A DNA stretch of 62,000 bases from Apostichopus japonicus (Eukaryota; Echinodermata; Holothuroidea; Aspidochirotida; Stichopodidae), in assembly GCF_037975245.1 (NCBI RefSeq), contig NC_092561.1, positions 2,557,501 to 2,619,500 of the forward strand, read 5' to 3'. A program made the translations under genes and the position numbers. The notes under the pieces were generated by a model that searched no databases, was not told the DNA's origin, and saw nothing but the letters and a program-made list of their open reading frames with translations. This document shows, piece by piece, positions 59,301 through 62,000 of this stretch. The first letter of the stretch is position 1. Each line of letters starts with the position of its first letter.

Positions 59301-61972
59301 TGAATGTTCTTTTCATGTTTCATTGAAAAATATATTATTTTCATCGTTCAGAATCACAAGTGCAGATTATGTGTATTGATATTAATTATTCATCACACAA
59401 GTCTGAATATTCAGAACTACTCAAATTTTTTTTTTTTTTGAACAAATGTCTTTGAATTTTATTATTAAGACCATAAAAAATCTTGGTTGTAAAAGATGGC
59501 CAGGGTATTGTTTATTCATCACACAAGTCTTGAATATTCAGAACTACTCAATTTTTTTTTTTTGGACAAATGTCTTTGAATTTTATTATTAAGACCATAA
59601 AAAATCTTGGTTGTAAAAGATGGCCAGGGTATTGTTAGTTGTCCATAACAGCTAGAAAGCATGGCCACAAACATATTCAGTTATTGTAATGTTCAGATAA
59701 CGGCAGTCACTTTACAGATCACAAGGTGTATATGGAAGCTGCACAACCTATTTAGACATGTGTATAACACACAGATACCTGTGTCTGCATTTCATAAGGA
59801 ATGATAGTCTGTTAGATGAATCCACAATGAACACACACCATCCCATCTTCAGCTAGTCACAGATTCACTAAAGATCCATTCTAATGTTATCAGTGTCACA
59901 TTTAAGTCTTGATTGAAAAACAAATTGCTGCCTCGCCTTTTGATTCAGCGGTTTATTACAGGTGTACATTGGCACGGATGAGAGATCTAATTGTGTAAAG
60001 GCAATTTATTCCATGACAAGCTGGTGGAAAGAATGTCCTTTAATACTTACATTGTGTTCCGTGTCACACTGTAGCCTGCTTCATAAAGATTTACCGCTAC
60101 AACTCGAACAATAAAAGATACACTTAATTCAGTAAGGCTCAAATTGAAAACTCAGGCCTAGATATTAACCCACTGTGCAAGTATTTACCTCTGAGATTGT
60201 CTTATAAGTTATCGCTGCCACACATTTGTGATATGAATCCTTTAATTTTTGTATTTATAGGAAAGAAAAATGGGAAAACCATCATATATCCAACGATCAA
60301 GATATTAAGTCTAAGCTTGACACATGCTGTACTTGATGAAAACATTTTTCTGTAGCAATAACACTGCAGGTCAATCAATGCATTTCATTATCTATGCTGC
60401 ACTGTGTAGAAAGTGAGATGCTGAGGAGGCTGCAGCATTACTGCAGCTAGGCTGTGGCATCACTGCAGCCTGGCTGTGGCATCACTGCAGCCTGGCTGCG
60501 GCATCACTGCAGCCAGGCTGTGACATCACTGCAGCCTGACTGCATGAGACAAACATTTGTGCTCTGCAATTACACACAGTAGGCACTGCTGGTGTGCTCG
60601 AGATATTCTTTGTAATAGTTTGATATTGGTTCAGCCTTGCTGCAGGGGTATATGCAGCTGCTGCAGCTTTTCACACTGCCTAATATTAATCGGCAGTTTT
60701 GATTTGGAGATGAATTGGGAATAGAAATCACAGCTTTTGTCATTTTGCAGGGAAATAATTATGTTGTAATGTATGAAAGGTACATAGTCTGATCTAACAA
60801 GGGTATTAAACAACCTCAGCATTCCTGGTACGAAGGAAGTGAGATGATATTCACGACCGCTGAAGATAAGGCCTAAGTTCAATACATTAGGTCTATGTTT
60901 GCATTGTTTTATCTTAATTTCATGTTTGATGTCCAAACTTTCATTTAACAGATGAGAGCGGTATGCCTGCGAAATGCAAACTAGGATTAATAATTATGTT
61001 TTTTTGTCATATATCGCTACAGCATACATAGCATTACTGCTGATGTTAGTATTAAAGGTACCATGTCGTTTAAAGTAGGCAGCTGAGGGGGAAGCAAAGA
61101 ATGATGCCAGGAAGCATAGGACTTTATTGTTCGTTTGTGCTGTACAGTTTCACACAATAGACACTGCCGGTCTGACAAGATAATTACTATTGTTTGATAC
61201 TGATTCAGCTTTGCTGCAGGGGATCTTGCAGCTGCTGCAGCTTTCCTTCTTCATGCAGTGCCTAATAGGAGTAATGTCAGTTCTAACTCAATGACTAATT
61301 ACTTGATTAAAATACAGATTTTATTTGATGCAGATCTTTTGTTTTCTTAATTAGTTGCGATGCCATCATTCCACAAGTCCCTGGAATCAGCTCACCGACG
61401 ATCGGCAGAAGAGAAATGATAGGTGTGTCCGACACTGCTCATCTCAGCCCTGTGGACAAAAGTAAGAAACTTATTTAGTGAAAATTCTGAAGAAGATTCA
61501 GGATGGATCAAAACGTCCCTTCTCATCTCTTTTTTACCTACCATGCTATCTCTCCTTTATCTACCTGCCTACACTCTCAGGCATTTTGCTTTCTTGCTTT
61601 AGCAAAAGGAACCTATGTAGTCAACTTGGCATGTGTGTGTGTGTGTGTCTGTCTGTAACACTTGCTTGGGTACACTGTAACTGAACAAGGAAAAGTTGAA
61701 CTTAACTCAAACTTGGTATTTAGATCCACAATAGTGAGAAGATGTGCCCTACTTGTGAGATATATTTAAATGCACAAAGGGGGCAAATATTATGAACAAT
61801 TGTTTTTTTATAGATTTAATGGATGTATCCAAGAGAGGGGATCCTGTCAAGTTTATGGAACTTCACCGAAAGGGAGCTTGTTTAGAGGCGAGGGACCAAC
61901 ATGGAATGACGGTTCTTCACCAAGCTGCACGGTTCGGCCATAAAGAAATTGTACAGTACGTTATTGACAATG
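10236..61972 (+). CDS. DGKZ: diacylglycerol kinase, type IV (zeta/iota class), 20 exons, 3' incomplete
   Basis: Kinase converting diacylglycerol plus ATP to phosphatidic acid, ending diacylglycerol signalling at membranes and in the nucleus. Coding exons: 10236-10447, 13219-13342, 21320-21403, 32783-32857, 34268-34462, 35315-35437, 36017-36187, 41401-41483, 41842-42016, 42771-42841, 44993-45144, 47091-47283, 48369-48486, 48774-48973, 49567-49667, 51622-51774, 54414-54666, 56277-56420, 61355-61461, 61814-61972. All junctions are GT-AG and all phases agree, giving 964 codons plus 1 nt. Order: N terminus 1-110, C1a 120-170, C1b 191-247, basic MARCKS-like stretch 275-294, catalytic domain from about 312 (GGGDGT 371-376, GTGNDLAR 401-408), accessory domain (FNNYFSLG 468-475) to about 740, linker, ankyrin start about 913-964. 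Vertebrate zeta and iota are about 930-1065 residues, so roughly 100 residues should lie beyond the window. The symbol is for the zeta/iota class; the gene may equally be called DGKI or rdgA-like. Confidence 0.95.
10448..13218 (+). other. intron 1 (2.8 kb)
   Basis: Donor GTATGT and acceptor TTGCAG. It contains G-rich and C-rich low-complexity runs (11300-11330, 11399-11409, 12607-12625) and a TAC/ACC trinucleotide-rich patch at about 12390-12465. No coding or mobile sequence recognised. Confidence 0.75.
13219..13342 (+). CDS. DGKZ: DGK exon 2 (residues 71-112)
   Basis: Encodes [15 protein letters not shown] and ends with LRTTVDWS. The terminal TVDWS is a hallmark immediately before the first C1 domain of DGK zeta/iota (RSTVDWSE in the vertebrate proteins). 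Polypyrimidine tract and CAG acceptor precede it, GTAAGT follows. 124 bp, starting after two carried bases and ending in phase 0. Confidence 0.92.
13443..13743 (+). mobile_element. tRNA-derived SINE with (ATT)n tail and 18-bp target duplication
   Basis: The head resembles a tRNA of the Leu/Ser type: A box TGGCCGAGTGG at 13455-13465 and B box GGTTCGATTCC at 13517-13527, both RNA polymerase III promoter elements. A tRNA-unrelated body of about 200 bp follows and ends in an ATT-repeat tail. An identical 18-bp sequence (ACATTTTGCATAAATTCT) flanks both sides at 13425-13442 and 13744-13761. That is the signature of LINE-machinery insertion, and its perfection indicates a recent event. Confidence 0.93.
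16510..16733 (-). mobile_element. tRNA-derived SINE, minus strand
   Basis: Read on the minus strand the element starts GGAGTGTTAGCTCAGTGGTAA, a good A box (16711-16725), followed by a tRNA-like arm and a degenerate B box (CAGTCCGAGTCACTCC). The body ends at a short hairpin (CCTGC-AA-GCAGG, 16514-16526) and GGATC, then a TA/CATA-rich tail. No clear target duplication was found, so the insertion may be old. The same hairpin end recurs at 49185-49208. Confidence 0.75.
17138..17217. repeat. 11-bp tandem repeat (TGATGTGTGCA)n, 7 copies
   Basis: Seven copies with A/G alternation at one position, within intron 2. Confidence 0.88.
18846..19187. repeat. ATGCATGTATA-type array (11/13-bp units)
   Basis: Alternating units TGCATGTATAA and TGCATGTATATAA, nearly 30 copies. 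Every unit contains the palindrome ATGCAT. The minus-strand open frames here (repeats of MHYIHALY) are translations of this array and not a protein. Confidence 0.93.
19967..20044. repeat. 11-bp tandem repeat (AAACCATGTAC)n, 7 copies
   Basis: Seven copies differing only by C/T and T/A changes, in intron 2. Confidence 0.88.
21320..21403 (+). CDS. DGKZ: DGK exon 3 (residues 113-140, first half of C1a)
   Basis: Encodes [20 protein letters not shown] and continues YVGEQDCL. This matches the start of the first C1 domain of DGK zeta/iota (GEHIW...[10 protein letters not shown]). Zinc ligands expected here are His120, Cys132 and Cys139. 84 bp, phase 0 at both ends, CTGTAG acceptor and GTAAGT donor. 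Confidence 0.95.
23143..23197. repeat. A/T low-complexity block
   Basis: Run of A with scattered T followed by poly-T, with hairpin potential. No other content seen. Confidence 0.7.
26598..27215. repeat. G-rich ~85-95 bp repeat, five copies in two clusters
   Basis: The unit contains GGGAGAGGTTGGGA(G/C)TGGGA, then a stretch with TGTTATCTG(G/C)TAGG, then AAGAGCCACCAATGTGGG and a long G run. Copies start near 26598, 26693 and 26777, then 27042 and 27129. About 190 bp of unrelated sequence separates the clusters. Long G runs (e.g. 26667-26690) could form G-quadruplexes. Confidence 0.82.
29202..29455. repeat. (TA)n microsatellite with GATA interruptions
   Basis: About 250 bp of alternating TA with interspersed GATATA. 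The minus-strand open frames over it (YIYIYI) are artefacts of the repeat. Confidence 0.97.
30283..30905 (-). mobile_element. 3' fragment of an L2/CR1-type LINE (reverse transcriptase C terminus), degenerate
   Basis: On the minus strand, conceptual translation in shifting frames shows the typical C-terminal sequence of non-LTR reverse transcriptases. In order: [50 protein letters not shown], then [17 protein letters not shown] and FKTFLF. It ends in an untranslated tail with GCGCTATATAAAT. The frame is broken by shifts and a stop, the 5' part of the element is missing, and the fragment cannot be active. Clade L2/CR1 is inferred from these motifs. Confidence 0.88.
31163..31365. repeat. about 40-52 bp tandem repeat, five copies
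   Basis: Unit ATTGTAGCTGCTCACTGGAT followed by AGGCTACTAGCTGTCTACTTT, with small indels (presence or absence of TGC and of CAGTAG). Lies in intron 3. Confidence 0.85.
32783..32857 (+). CDS. DGKZ: DGK exon 4 (residues 141-165, second half of C1a)
   Basis: Encodes [20 protein letters not shown] followed by PQLER. The [11 protein letters not shown] core is diagnostic of the DGK zeta/iota/rdgA first C1 domain (Cys148, Cys151, His156, Cys159). 75 bp, phase 0 both ends. Compared with vertebrate zeta, the loop between the exon 3 cysteine and SRRKC is shorter, closer to the fly rdgA form. Confidence 0.95.
32858..34267 (+). other. intron 4 (1.4 kb)
   Basis: AT-rich unique sequence with a poly-C/poly-A run at 33179-33199. 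Open frames on both strands overlap and have no family similarity. No repeat family recognised. Confidence 0.75.
34268..34462 (+). CDS. DGKZ: DGK exon 5 (residues 166-230, end of C1a and most of C1b)
   Basis: Begins [11 protein letters not shown] and contains [20 protein letters not shown] and [12 protein letters not shown]. These are near-identical to the second, extended C1 domain of vertebrate zeta/iota ([19 protein letters not shown]). Expected zinc ligands are His191, Cys202, Cys205, Cys224 and Cys227. 195 bp, phase 0, GTGAGT donor directly after GCG. Confidence 0.96.
34463..35314 (+). other. intron 5 (0.85 kb)
   Basis: Contains a G-rich run (34569-34588) and no recognised repeat or gene. 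A pyrimidine tract precedes the TTTTACAG acceptor. Confidence 0.75.
35315..35437 (+). CDS. DGKZ: DGK exon 6 (residues 231-271, end of C1b)
   Basis: Encodes [20 protein letters not shown], then [21 protein letters not shown]. The HNKVSCF...IEEPC..G.HA..I.PPTWI pattern matches zeta/iota and completes C1b (His232, Cys237, Cys247). 123 bp, phase 0. Confidence 0.96.
35438..36016 (+). repeat. intron 6 with a diverged ~110-bp repeat, including donor-like copies
   Basis: From about 35469 to 35870 four diverged copies share TTTTCAATATGTATGTAAGC, TTGGCAT and GTGG(C/T)TTTCTTCTGCTGTACA. Three end in a donor-like string (ATACAG|GTAAAA near 35632, ATCCAG|GTAAAT near 35737, TATAG|GTAAAT near 35859). These resemble the true exon 6 end ATACAG|GTGAGT. 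The tail of the intron is a T-rich acceptor tract. Confidence 0.65.
36017..36187 (+). CDS. DGKZ: DGK exon 7 (residues 272-328, MARCKS-like basic region and start of the catalytic domain)
   Basis: Begins [20 protein letters not shown], the lysine/serine-rich MARCKS phosphorylation-site-like segment that in DGK zeta serves nuclear localisation and is a protein kinase C target. It continues to [20 protein letters not shown] and INPKSGAKQ, the first strand and N-P-x-S-G of the catalytic fold. 171 bp, phase 0. The end of this exon is the source of the 86-bp tandem array that follows it. Confidence 0.96.
36157..36600 (+). repeat. 86-bp minisatellite made from the exon 7 tail plus its splice donor
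   Basis: ATTCATTAACCCTAAGAGTG recurs at 36157, 36243, 36329 and 36415, with decayed copies at 36501 and about 36585; spacing is exactly 86 bp for the first five. The first copy is the coding end of exon 7 and its donor. The later ones carry the same exon tail, CAG|GTAAGG and AGGTCAGAGGTCA. The part before ATTCATTAACC in each later copy also resembles the exon (CCNTNCCNTTAATG...). So about 70 bp of each unit is exon-derived and about 16 bp is intron-derived. Confidence 0.95.
38448..38812. repeat. about 90-110 bp repeat with (CCA)n expansion, four copies
   Basis: The shared unit is CAATTACACAAGCCA, TTAATTAGCTACTACATGCT, ATGCATA(T/C)(G/A)TTACAA, then a C-rich tail. The third copy carries an expanded CCACCACCA run (about 38680-38728). 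Confidence 0.75.
39044..39800. repeat. 15-bp minisatellite (GGGTATCAATACATA)n with a 222-bp higher-order duplication
   Basis: About 50 copies of a 15-bp unit with A/G and ATC/AAC variants. The segment from about 39297 to 39510 reappears almost unchanged 222 bp later (39519-39732), including the rare variants TACTGGGTATCAGTAAAT and GCATATGTAGCAATACATAG. The 252-residue minus-strand open frame over this block is the repeat read in frame because 15 is a multiple of 3; it is not a gene. Confidence 0.93.
41401..41483 (+). CDS. DGKZ: DGK exon 8 (residues 329-355)
   Basis: Encodes [20 protein letters not shown] then [20 protein letters not shown] is a conserved DGK catalytic-domain segment. 83 bp, ends in phase 2 (two carried bases), GTAAGT donor. 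Confidence 0.96.
41484..41841 (+). other. intron 8 (358 bp)
   Basis: Short intron with a poly-pyrimidine patch and TTTTTCTAG acceptor. Nothing else recognised. Confidence 0.85.
41842..42016 (+). CDS. DGKZ: DGK exon 9 (residues 356-414, ATP-binding / catalytic core)
   Basis: Encodes [20 protein letters not shown] then [11 protein letters not shown] and ...[21 protein letters not shown]. The glycine-rich GGGDGT (residues 371-376) is the nucleotide-binding loop essential for lipid kinase activity. Vertebrate paralogues usually read CGGDGT, so Cys is replaced by Gly at 371; this is outside the core GGDGT. 175 bp, phase 0 end at AGG|GTACGT. Confidence 0.97.
42017..42770 (+). other. intron 9 (754 bp)
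   Basis: Contains a short C-rich repeat (CCCCCACCCTCACTATC, 42489-42546). A stretch near 42634-42660 (CATTTGCTTCTCCAGACCAG) is repeated in intron 10 at about 44549, indicating shared dispersed-repeat sequence. Confidence 0.7.
42771..42841 (+). CDS. DGKZ: DGK exon 10 (residues 415-437)
   Basis: Encodes [20 protein letters not shown] then QLD plus two bases of Arg438. GYTDEP..KIL...E.G..VQLDRW is conserved across DGKs and joins catalytic to accessory domain. 71 bp. Confidence 0.96.
42842..44992 (+). other. intron 10 (2.2 kb)
   Basis: Contains a MITE-like element (43350-43541) and, around 44150-44590, AT-rich sequence resembling a dispersed repeat with two nuclear-receptor-like half-site pairs (44285-44297 and 44432-44444). 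Otherwise nothing recognised. Confidence 0.7.
43350..43541. mobile_element. MITE-like inverted-repeat element, copy 1
   Basis: 192 bp bounded by imperfect terminal inverted repeats. The left end is GGCACCGTGTCAAAAG and the reverse complement of the right end is GGCACAGTGTCAAAAG (15 of 16 match), with weaker similarity continuing to about 40 bp. TTA flanks both sides (43347-43349, 43542-43544), which fits the 3-bp TWA target duplication of the PIF/Harbinger superfamily. No coding capacity. Internal sequence is shared with copies at 60398 and 61057. Confidence 0.78.
44993..45144 (+). CDS. DGKZ: DGK exon 11 (residues 438-488, accessory domain start)
   Basis: Begins [10 protein letters not shown], then a charged segment, then [20 protein letters not shown] and HESR. 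FNNYFS.G.DA...L.FH..R is the hallmark of the DGK accessory domain. 152 bp, donor GTATGT. Confidence 0.96.
45145..47090 (+). other. intron 11 (1.9 kb)
   Basis: Starts almost at once with a ~45-bp minisatellite (45170-45670). The remaining 1.4 kb is AT-rich without recognised genes; open frames at 46092-46698 show no family similarity. Confidence 0.75.
45170..45670. repeat. about 45-bp minisatellite, 11 copies
   Basis: Unit GTTGGGGGCTGCATAGCAAC, CCACTGTGTCACACTGCACGT, CAAG/CGAG. The first copy begins about 30 bp after the exon 11 splice donor. Open frames on both strands are repeat translations. Confidence 0.93.
47091..47283 (+). CDS. DGKZ: DGK exon 12 (residues 489-552, accessory domain)
   Basis: Encodes [20 protein letters not shown], then [14 protein letters not shown] and [22 protein letters not shown] is strongly conserved in DGKs. 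193 bp, beginning and ending with split codons (1 and 2 carried bases). Confidence 0.96.
47284..48368 (+). other. intron 12 (1.1 kb)
   Basis: AT-rich unique sequence. No repeat or gene recognised. Confidence 0.75.
48369..48486 (+). CDS. DGKZ: DGK exon 13 (residues 553-592, accessory domain)
   Basis: Encodes [20 protein letters not shown], then [26 protein letters not shown].......QR.DDG.LEVIG is the expected accessory-domain block. 118 bp, ending in phase 0 at CTG|GTAGGT. Confidence 0.96.
48487..48773 (+). other. intron 13 (287 bp)
   Basis: Short intron with a purine-rich AGGGGGAGGAGG run just after the donor and a T-rich tract ending TTGTAG. Confidence 0.85.
48774..48973 (+). CDS. DGKZ: DGK exon 14 (residues 593-658)
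   Basis: Encodes [20 protein letters not shown], then [20 protein letters not shown] and [26 protein letters not shown]......K..P.QVDGEPC.L....I.I.LRNQA matches vertebrate zeta closely. 200 bp. Confidence 0.97.
48974..49566 (+). other. intron 14 (593 bp)
   Basis: Contains a truncated SINE end (49185-49208) with a TATG tail (about 49150-49184) and a short GTATTCA repeat (49209-49262). Nothing coding. Confidence 0.75.
49150..49208 (-). mobile_element. relic of the minus-strand SINE family (3' end only)
   Basis: TAGATCCTCCTGCAAGCAGG followed by AACT is shared with 16508-16530. In both places a TATG/TATA-rich tail lies on the low-coordinate side, which is the 3' end on the minus strand. Only the terminal hairpin and tail remain, a severely 5'-truncated copy. 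Confidence 0.65.
49567..49667 (+). CDS. DGKZ: DGK exon 15 (residues 660-692; codon 659 shared with exon 14, codon 693 with exon 16)
   Basis: Encodes [20 protein letters not shown], then [34 protein letters not shown] is nearly invariant in zeta/iota. 101 bp, donor GTAAGA. Confidence 0.97.
49668..51621 (+). other. intron 15 (2 kb)
   Basis: G-rich run near 49727-49785 (several GGGG blocks, possible quadruplex). Otherwise AT-rich unique DNA, nothing recognised. Confidence 0.75.
51622..51774 (+). CDS. DGKZ: DGK exon 16 (residues 693-743)
   Basis: Encodes [20 protein letters not shown], then [20 protein letters not shown] and [13 protein letters not shown]...V..DS.LE..R.HI.RL and LSP.WCFLD are expected in zeta/iota. 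153 bp; starts with two bases completing a Ser codon and ends with one carried base. Confidence 0.96.
51791..51872. repeat. 21-bp tandem repeat (CAGTTACCATGGTGATGTTG), four copies
   Basis: Four copies with C/T alternation at one base, beginning about 16 bp after the exon 16 donor. Confidence 0.85.
52555..52665. repeat. G/A-rich ~22-bp repeat (GGGGGTAACAGGAGGGAAG), about four copies
   Basis: Purine-rich tandem repeat inside intron 16. Confidence 0.75.
53515..53905. repeat. 209-bp tandem duplication
   Basis: TCCCAAATTTAT...TTTTGTCTCAGACTAAA starts at 53515 and again at 53724. Both copies continue through CCTTTTGTTGTTTGCTCGAT and AGTTCTTAATCTTGCAT, diverging by scattered substitutions and small indels. 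Confidence 0.88.
54414..54666 (+). CDS. DGKZ: DGK exon 17 (residues 744-828, end of accessory region and linker)
   Basis: Begins [20 protein letters not shown], then [13 protein letters not shown], matching the zeta sequence [20 protein letters not shown]...LDPE. The second half is a Ser/Pro/Leu-rich, poorly conserved linker ([20 protein letters not shown] and onward). 253 bp; ends with two carried bases at donor GTACGT. Confidence 0.93.
54667..56276 (+). other. intron 17 (1.6 kb)
   Basis: Pyrimidine-rich runs near 54950-54975, 55215-55260 and 56125-56165. No repeats or genes recognised. Confidence 0.72.
56277..56420 (+). CDS. DGKZ: DGK exon 18 (acidic linker, residues 829-876)
   Basis: Encodes [20 protein letters not shown], then [20 protein letters not shown] and NEPTRDYPR. 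It is acidic and not clearly conserved. I accept it because the acceptor (CTATCAG) and phase fit exactly between exons 17 and 19, and the frame stays open for 144 bp. The donor GTACTA is weak; this exon could be optional. Skipping it keeps the frame (144 is a multiple of 3). Confidence 0.72.
56897..57205. repeat. 156-bp tandem duplication
   Basis: TGAATATTCAACAGCTCTAT begins at 56897 and recurs at 57053 (AGATCTAT variant). Both copies run through GGACATGATGTAATGTAGTG and ACTATGATTCCTGT with few differences. The second copy ends in a short triplication of CTATGATTCCT(G/T)TATAAAAC. Confidence 0.92.
58035..58380. repeat. about 94-bp tandem repeat, 3.5 copies
   Basis: Unit TAGTCAAGGGATACCTTAAGC, CAAGCTATATCTGAGAGGTA, CATTAGAACAAGTTAGTCAT and GGGGATAACTTCCAAGAA. 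Starts near 58048, 58143, 58237 and 58334. Confidence 0.88.
58946..59010. repeat. TA-rich low-complexity
   Basis: Two short (TA)n runs separated by TTTGTATTTGTTTGTATT. Confidence 0.8.
59387..59638. repeat. 126-bp tandem duplication
   Basis: TATTCATCACACAAGTC starts at 59387 and 59513. Both copies contain a poly-T run, AAATGTCTTTGAATTTTATT and GGTTGTAAAAGATGGCCAGG, with almost no substitutions apart from poly-T length. A recent event. Confidence 0.95.
60398..60680. mobile_element. MITE-like inverted-repeat element, copy 2 (enlarged)
   Basis: Left end TGCACTGTGTAGAAAGTGAG and right end (reverse complement) GGCAGTGTGAAAAGCTGCAG resemble the termini of copy 1. The shared core GGCACTGCTGGT, TTGATATTGGTTCAGCCTTG and GCAGCTGCTGCAGCTTTT lies at about 60582-60670. 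TAA follows the right end. A 22-bp tandem repeat (60434-60545) explains the larger size. Confidence 0.7.
60434..60545. repeat. 22-bp tandem repeat (GCATCACTGCAGCCTGGCTGTG), five copies
   Basis: Five near-identical units within the MITE-like copy, rich in CTGCAG sites. Confidence 0.9.
61057..61262. mobile_element. MITE-like inverted-repeat element, copy 3
   Basis: The core (CACACAATAGACACTGCCGG, TTTGATACTGATTCAGCTTT, GCAGCTGCTGCAGCTTTCC) matches copies 1 and 2. Ends are more degenerate: left GGTACCATGTCG, right reverse complement GGCACTGCATGAAGAAGG, followed by TAA. Confidence 0.65.
61355..61461 (+). CDS. DGKZ: DGK exon 19 (linker before ankyrin repeats, residues 877-911)
   Basis: Encodes [20 protein letters not shown], then [15 protein letters not shown]. 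This part is not conserved. It is accepted because its phase fits both neighbours, and the acceptor (TTAATTAG) and donor (GTAAGA) are good. 107 bp with one carried base at the end. Confidence 0.75.
61462..61813 (+). other. intron 19 (352 bp)
   Basis: Contains a (GT)n run at 61632-61648. Nothing else recognised. Confidence 0.8.
61814..61972 (+). CDS. DGKZ: DGK exon 20 (first ankyrin repeats, residues 912-964)
   Basis: Encodes [40 protein letters not shown] and [13 protein letters not shown]. This is a typical ankyrin pattern (D..G.T.LH.AA..GH..IV.Y..) and aligns with the ankyrin start of DGK zeta (LIEAAKRNDFCKLQELH...). GTAAGT donor with one carried base. The remaining ankyrin repeats and any C-terminal PDZ ligand lie beyond the window. 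Confidence 0.93.
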
Positions 61973-62000
61973 GTAAGTGGTGCTGATTGGTCATATTATG

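Larger units (their letters stand above)
56421..61354 (+). other. intron 18 (4.9 kb)
   Basis: Contains a 156-bp duplication (56897-57205), a ~94-bp four-copy repeat (58035-58380), a TA-rich block (58946-59010), a 126-bp duplication (59387-59640), and two MITE-like copies (60398-60680, 61057-61262) with a 22-bp tandem repeat inside the first. The open frame at 57566-57982 has no recognisable similarity. Confidence 0.78.

Overview
The window is eukaryotic nuclear DNA from an AT-rich, tandem-repeat-rich genome, most likely a marine invertebrate. Introns are large, all recognised splice sites are GT-AG, protein identity to animal families is strong, and the mobile elements are tRNA-derived SINEs, an L2/CR1-type LINE fragment and a small MITE family. 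An invertebrate deuterostome such as an echinoderm would fit, but nothing here proves the species.

One gene is recognisable. It covers about the last 52 kb on the + strand: a type IV diacylglycerol kinase (zeta/iota class, same architecture as fly rdgA). I could chain 20 coding exons from the ATG at 10236 to 61972 with every intron phase matching, giving 964 codons plus one base. The protein order is: unique N terminus, two cysteine-rich C1 domains, a lysine-rich MARCKS-like stretch, catalytic domain (GGGDGT and GTGNDLAR), accessory domain, a variable linker, and the start of the ankyrin repeats. The gene runs off the right edge, so the remaining ankyrin repeats and C terminus are missing. 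The enzyme phosphorylates diacylglycerol to phosphatidic acid.

Layout. 1-2716: array of a ~114-bp satellite. 2760-7590: unrelated minisatellites (~63, ~21 and ~23 bp units) separated by featureless AT-rich DNA. 8000-10235: gene-free upstream flank with a CpG-richer stretch near 8990-9396 that may hold a 5' noncoding exon. 10236-62000: the kinase gene. Its introns contain a SINE with perfect 18-bp target duplications (intron 2), a second SINE on the minus strand (intron 2) with a relic in intron 14, a LINE 3' fragment (intron 3), three copies of a ~200-bp inverted-repeat element (introns 10 and 18), and many tandem repeats.

The most unusual structure is at the exon 7/intron 7 boundary. An 86-bp minisatellite there is built from the exon tail plus its splice donor, so four identical CAG|GTAAGG donors stand in a row, each overlapping a perfect DR1 nuclear-receptor half-site pair. 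Using any donor but the first would introduce a premature stop before the kinase domain. I saw no other protein-coding gene, no structural RNA gene and no CRISPR array.
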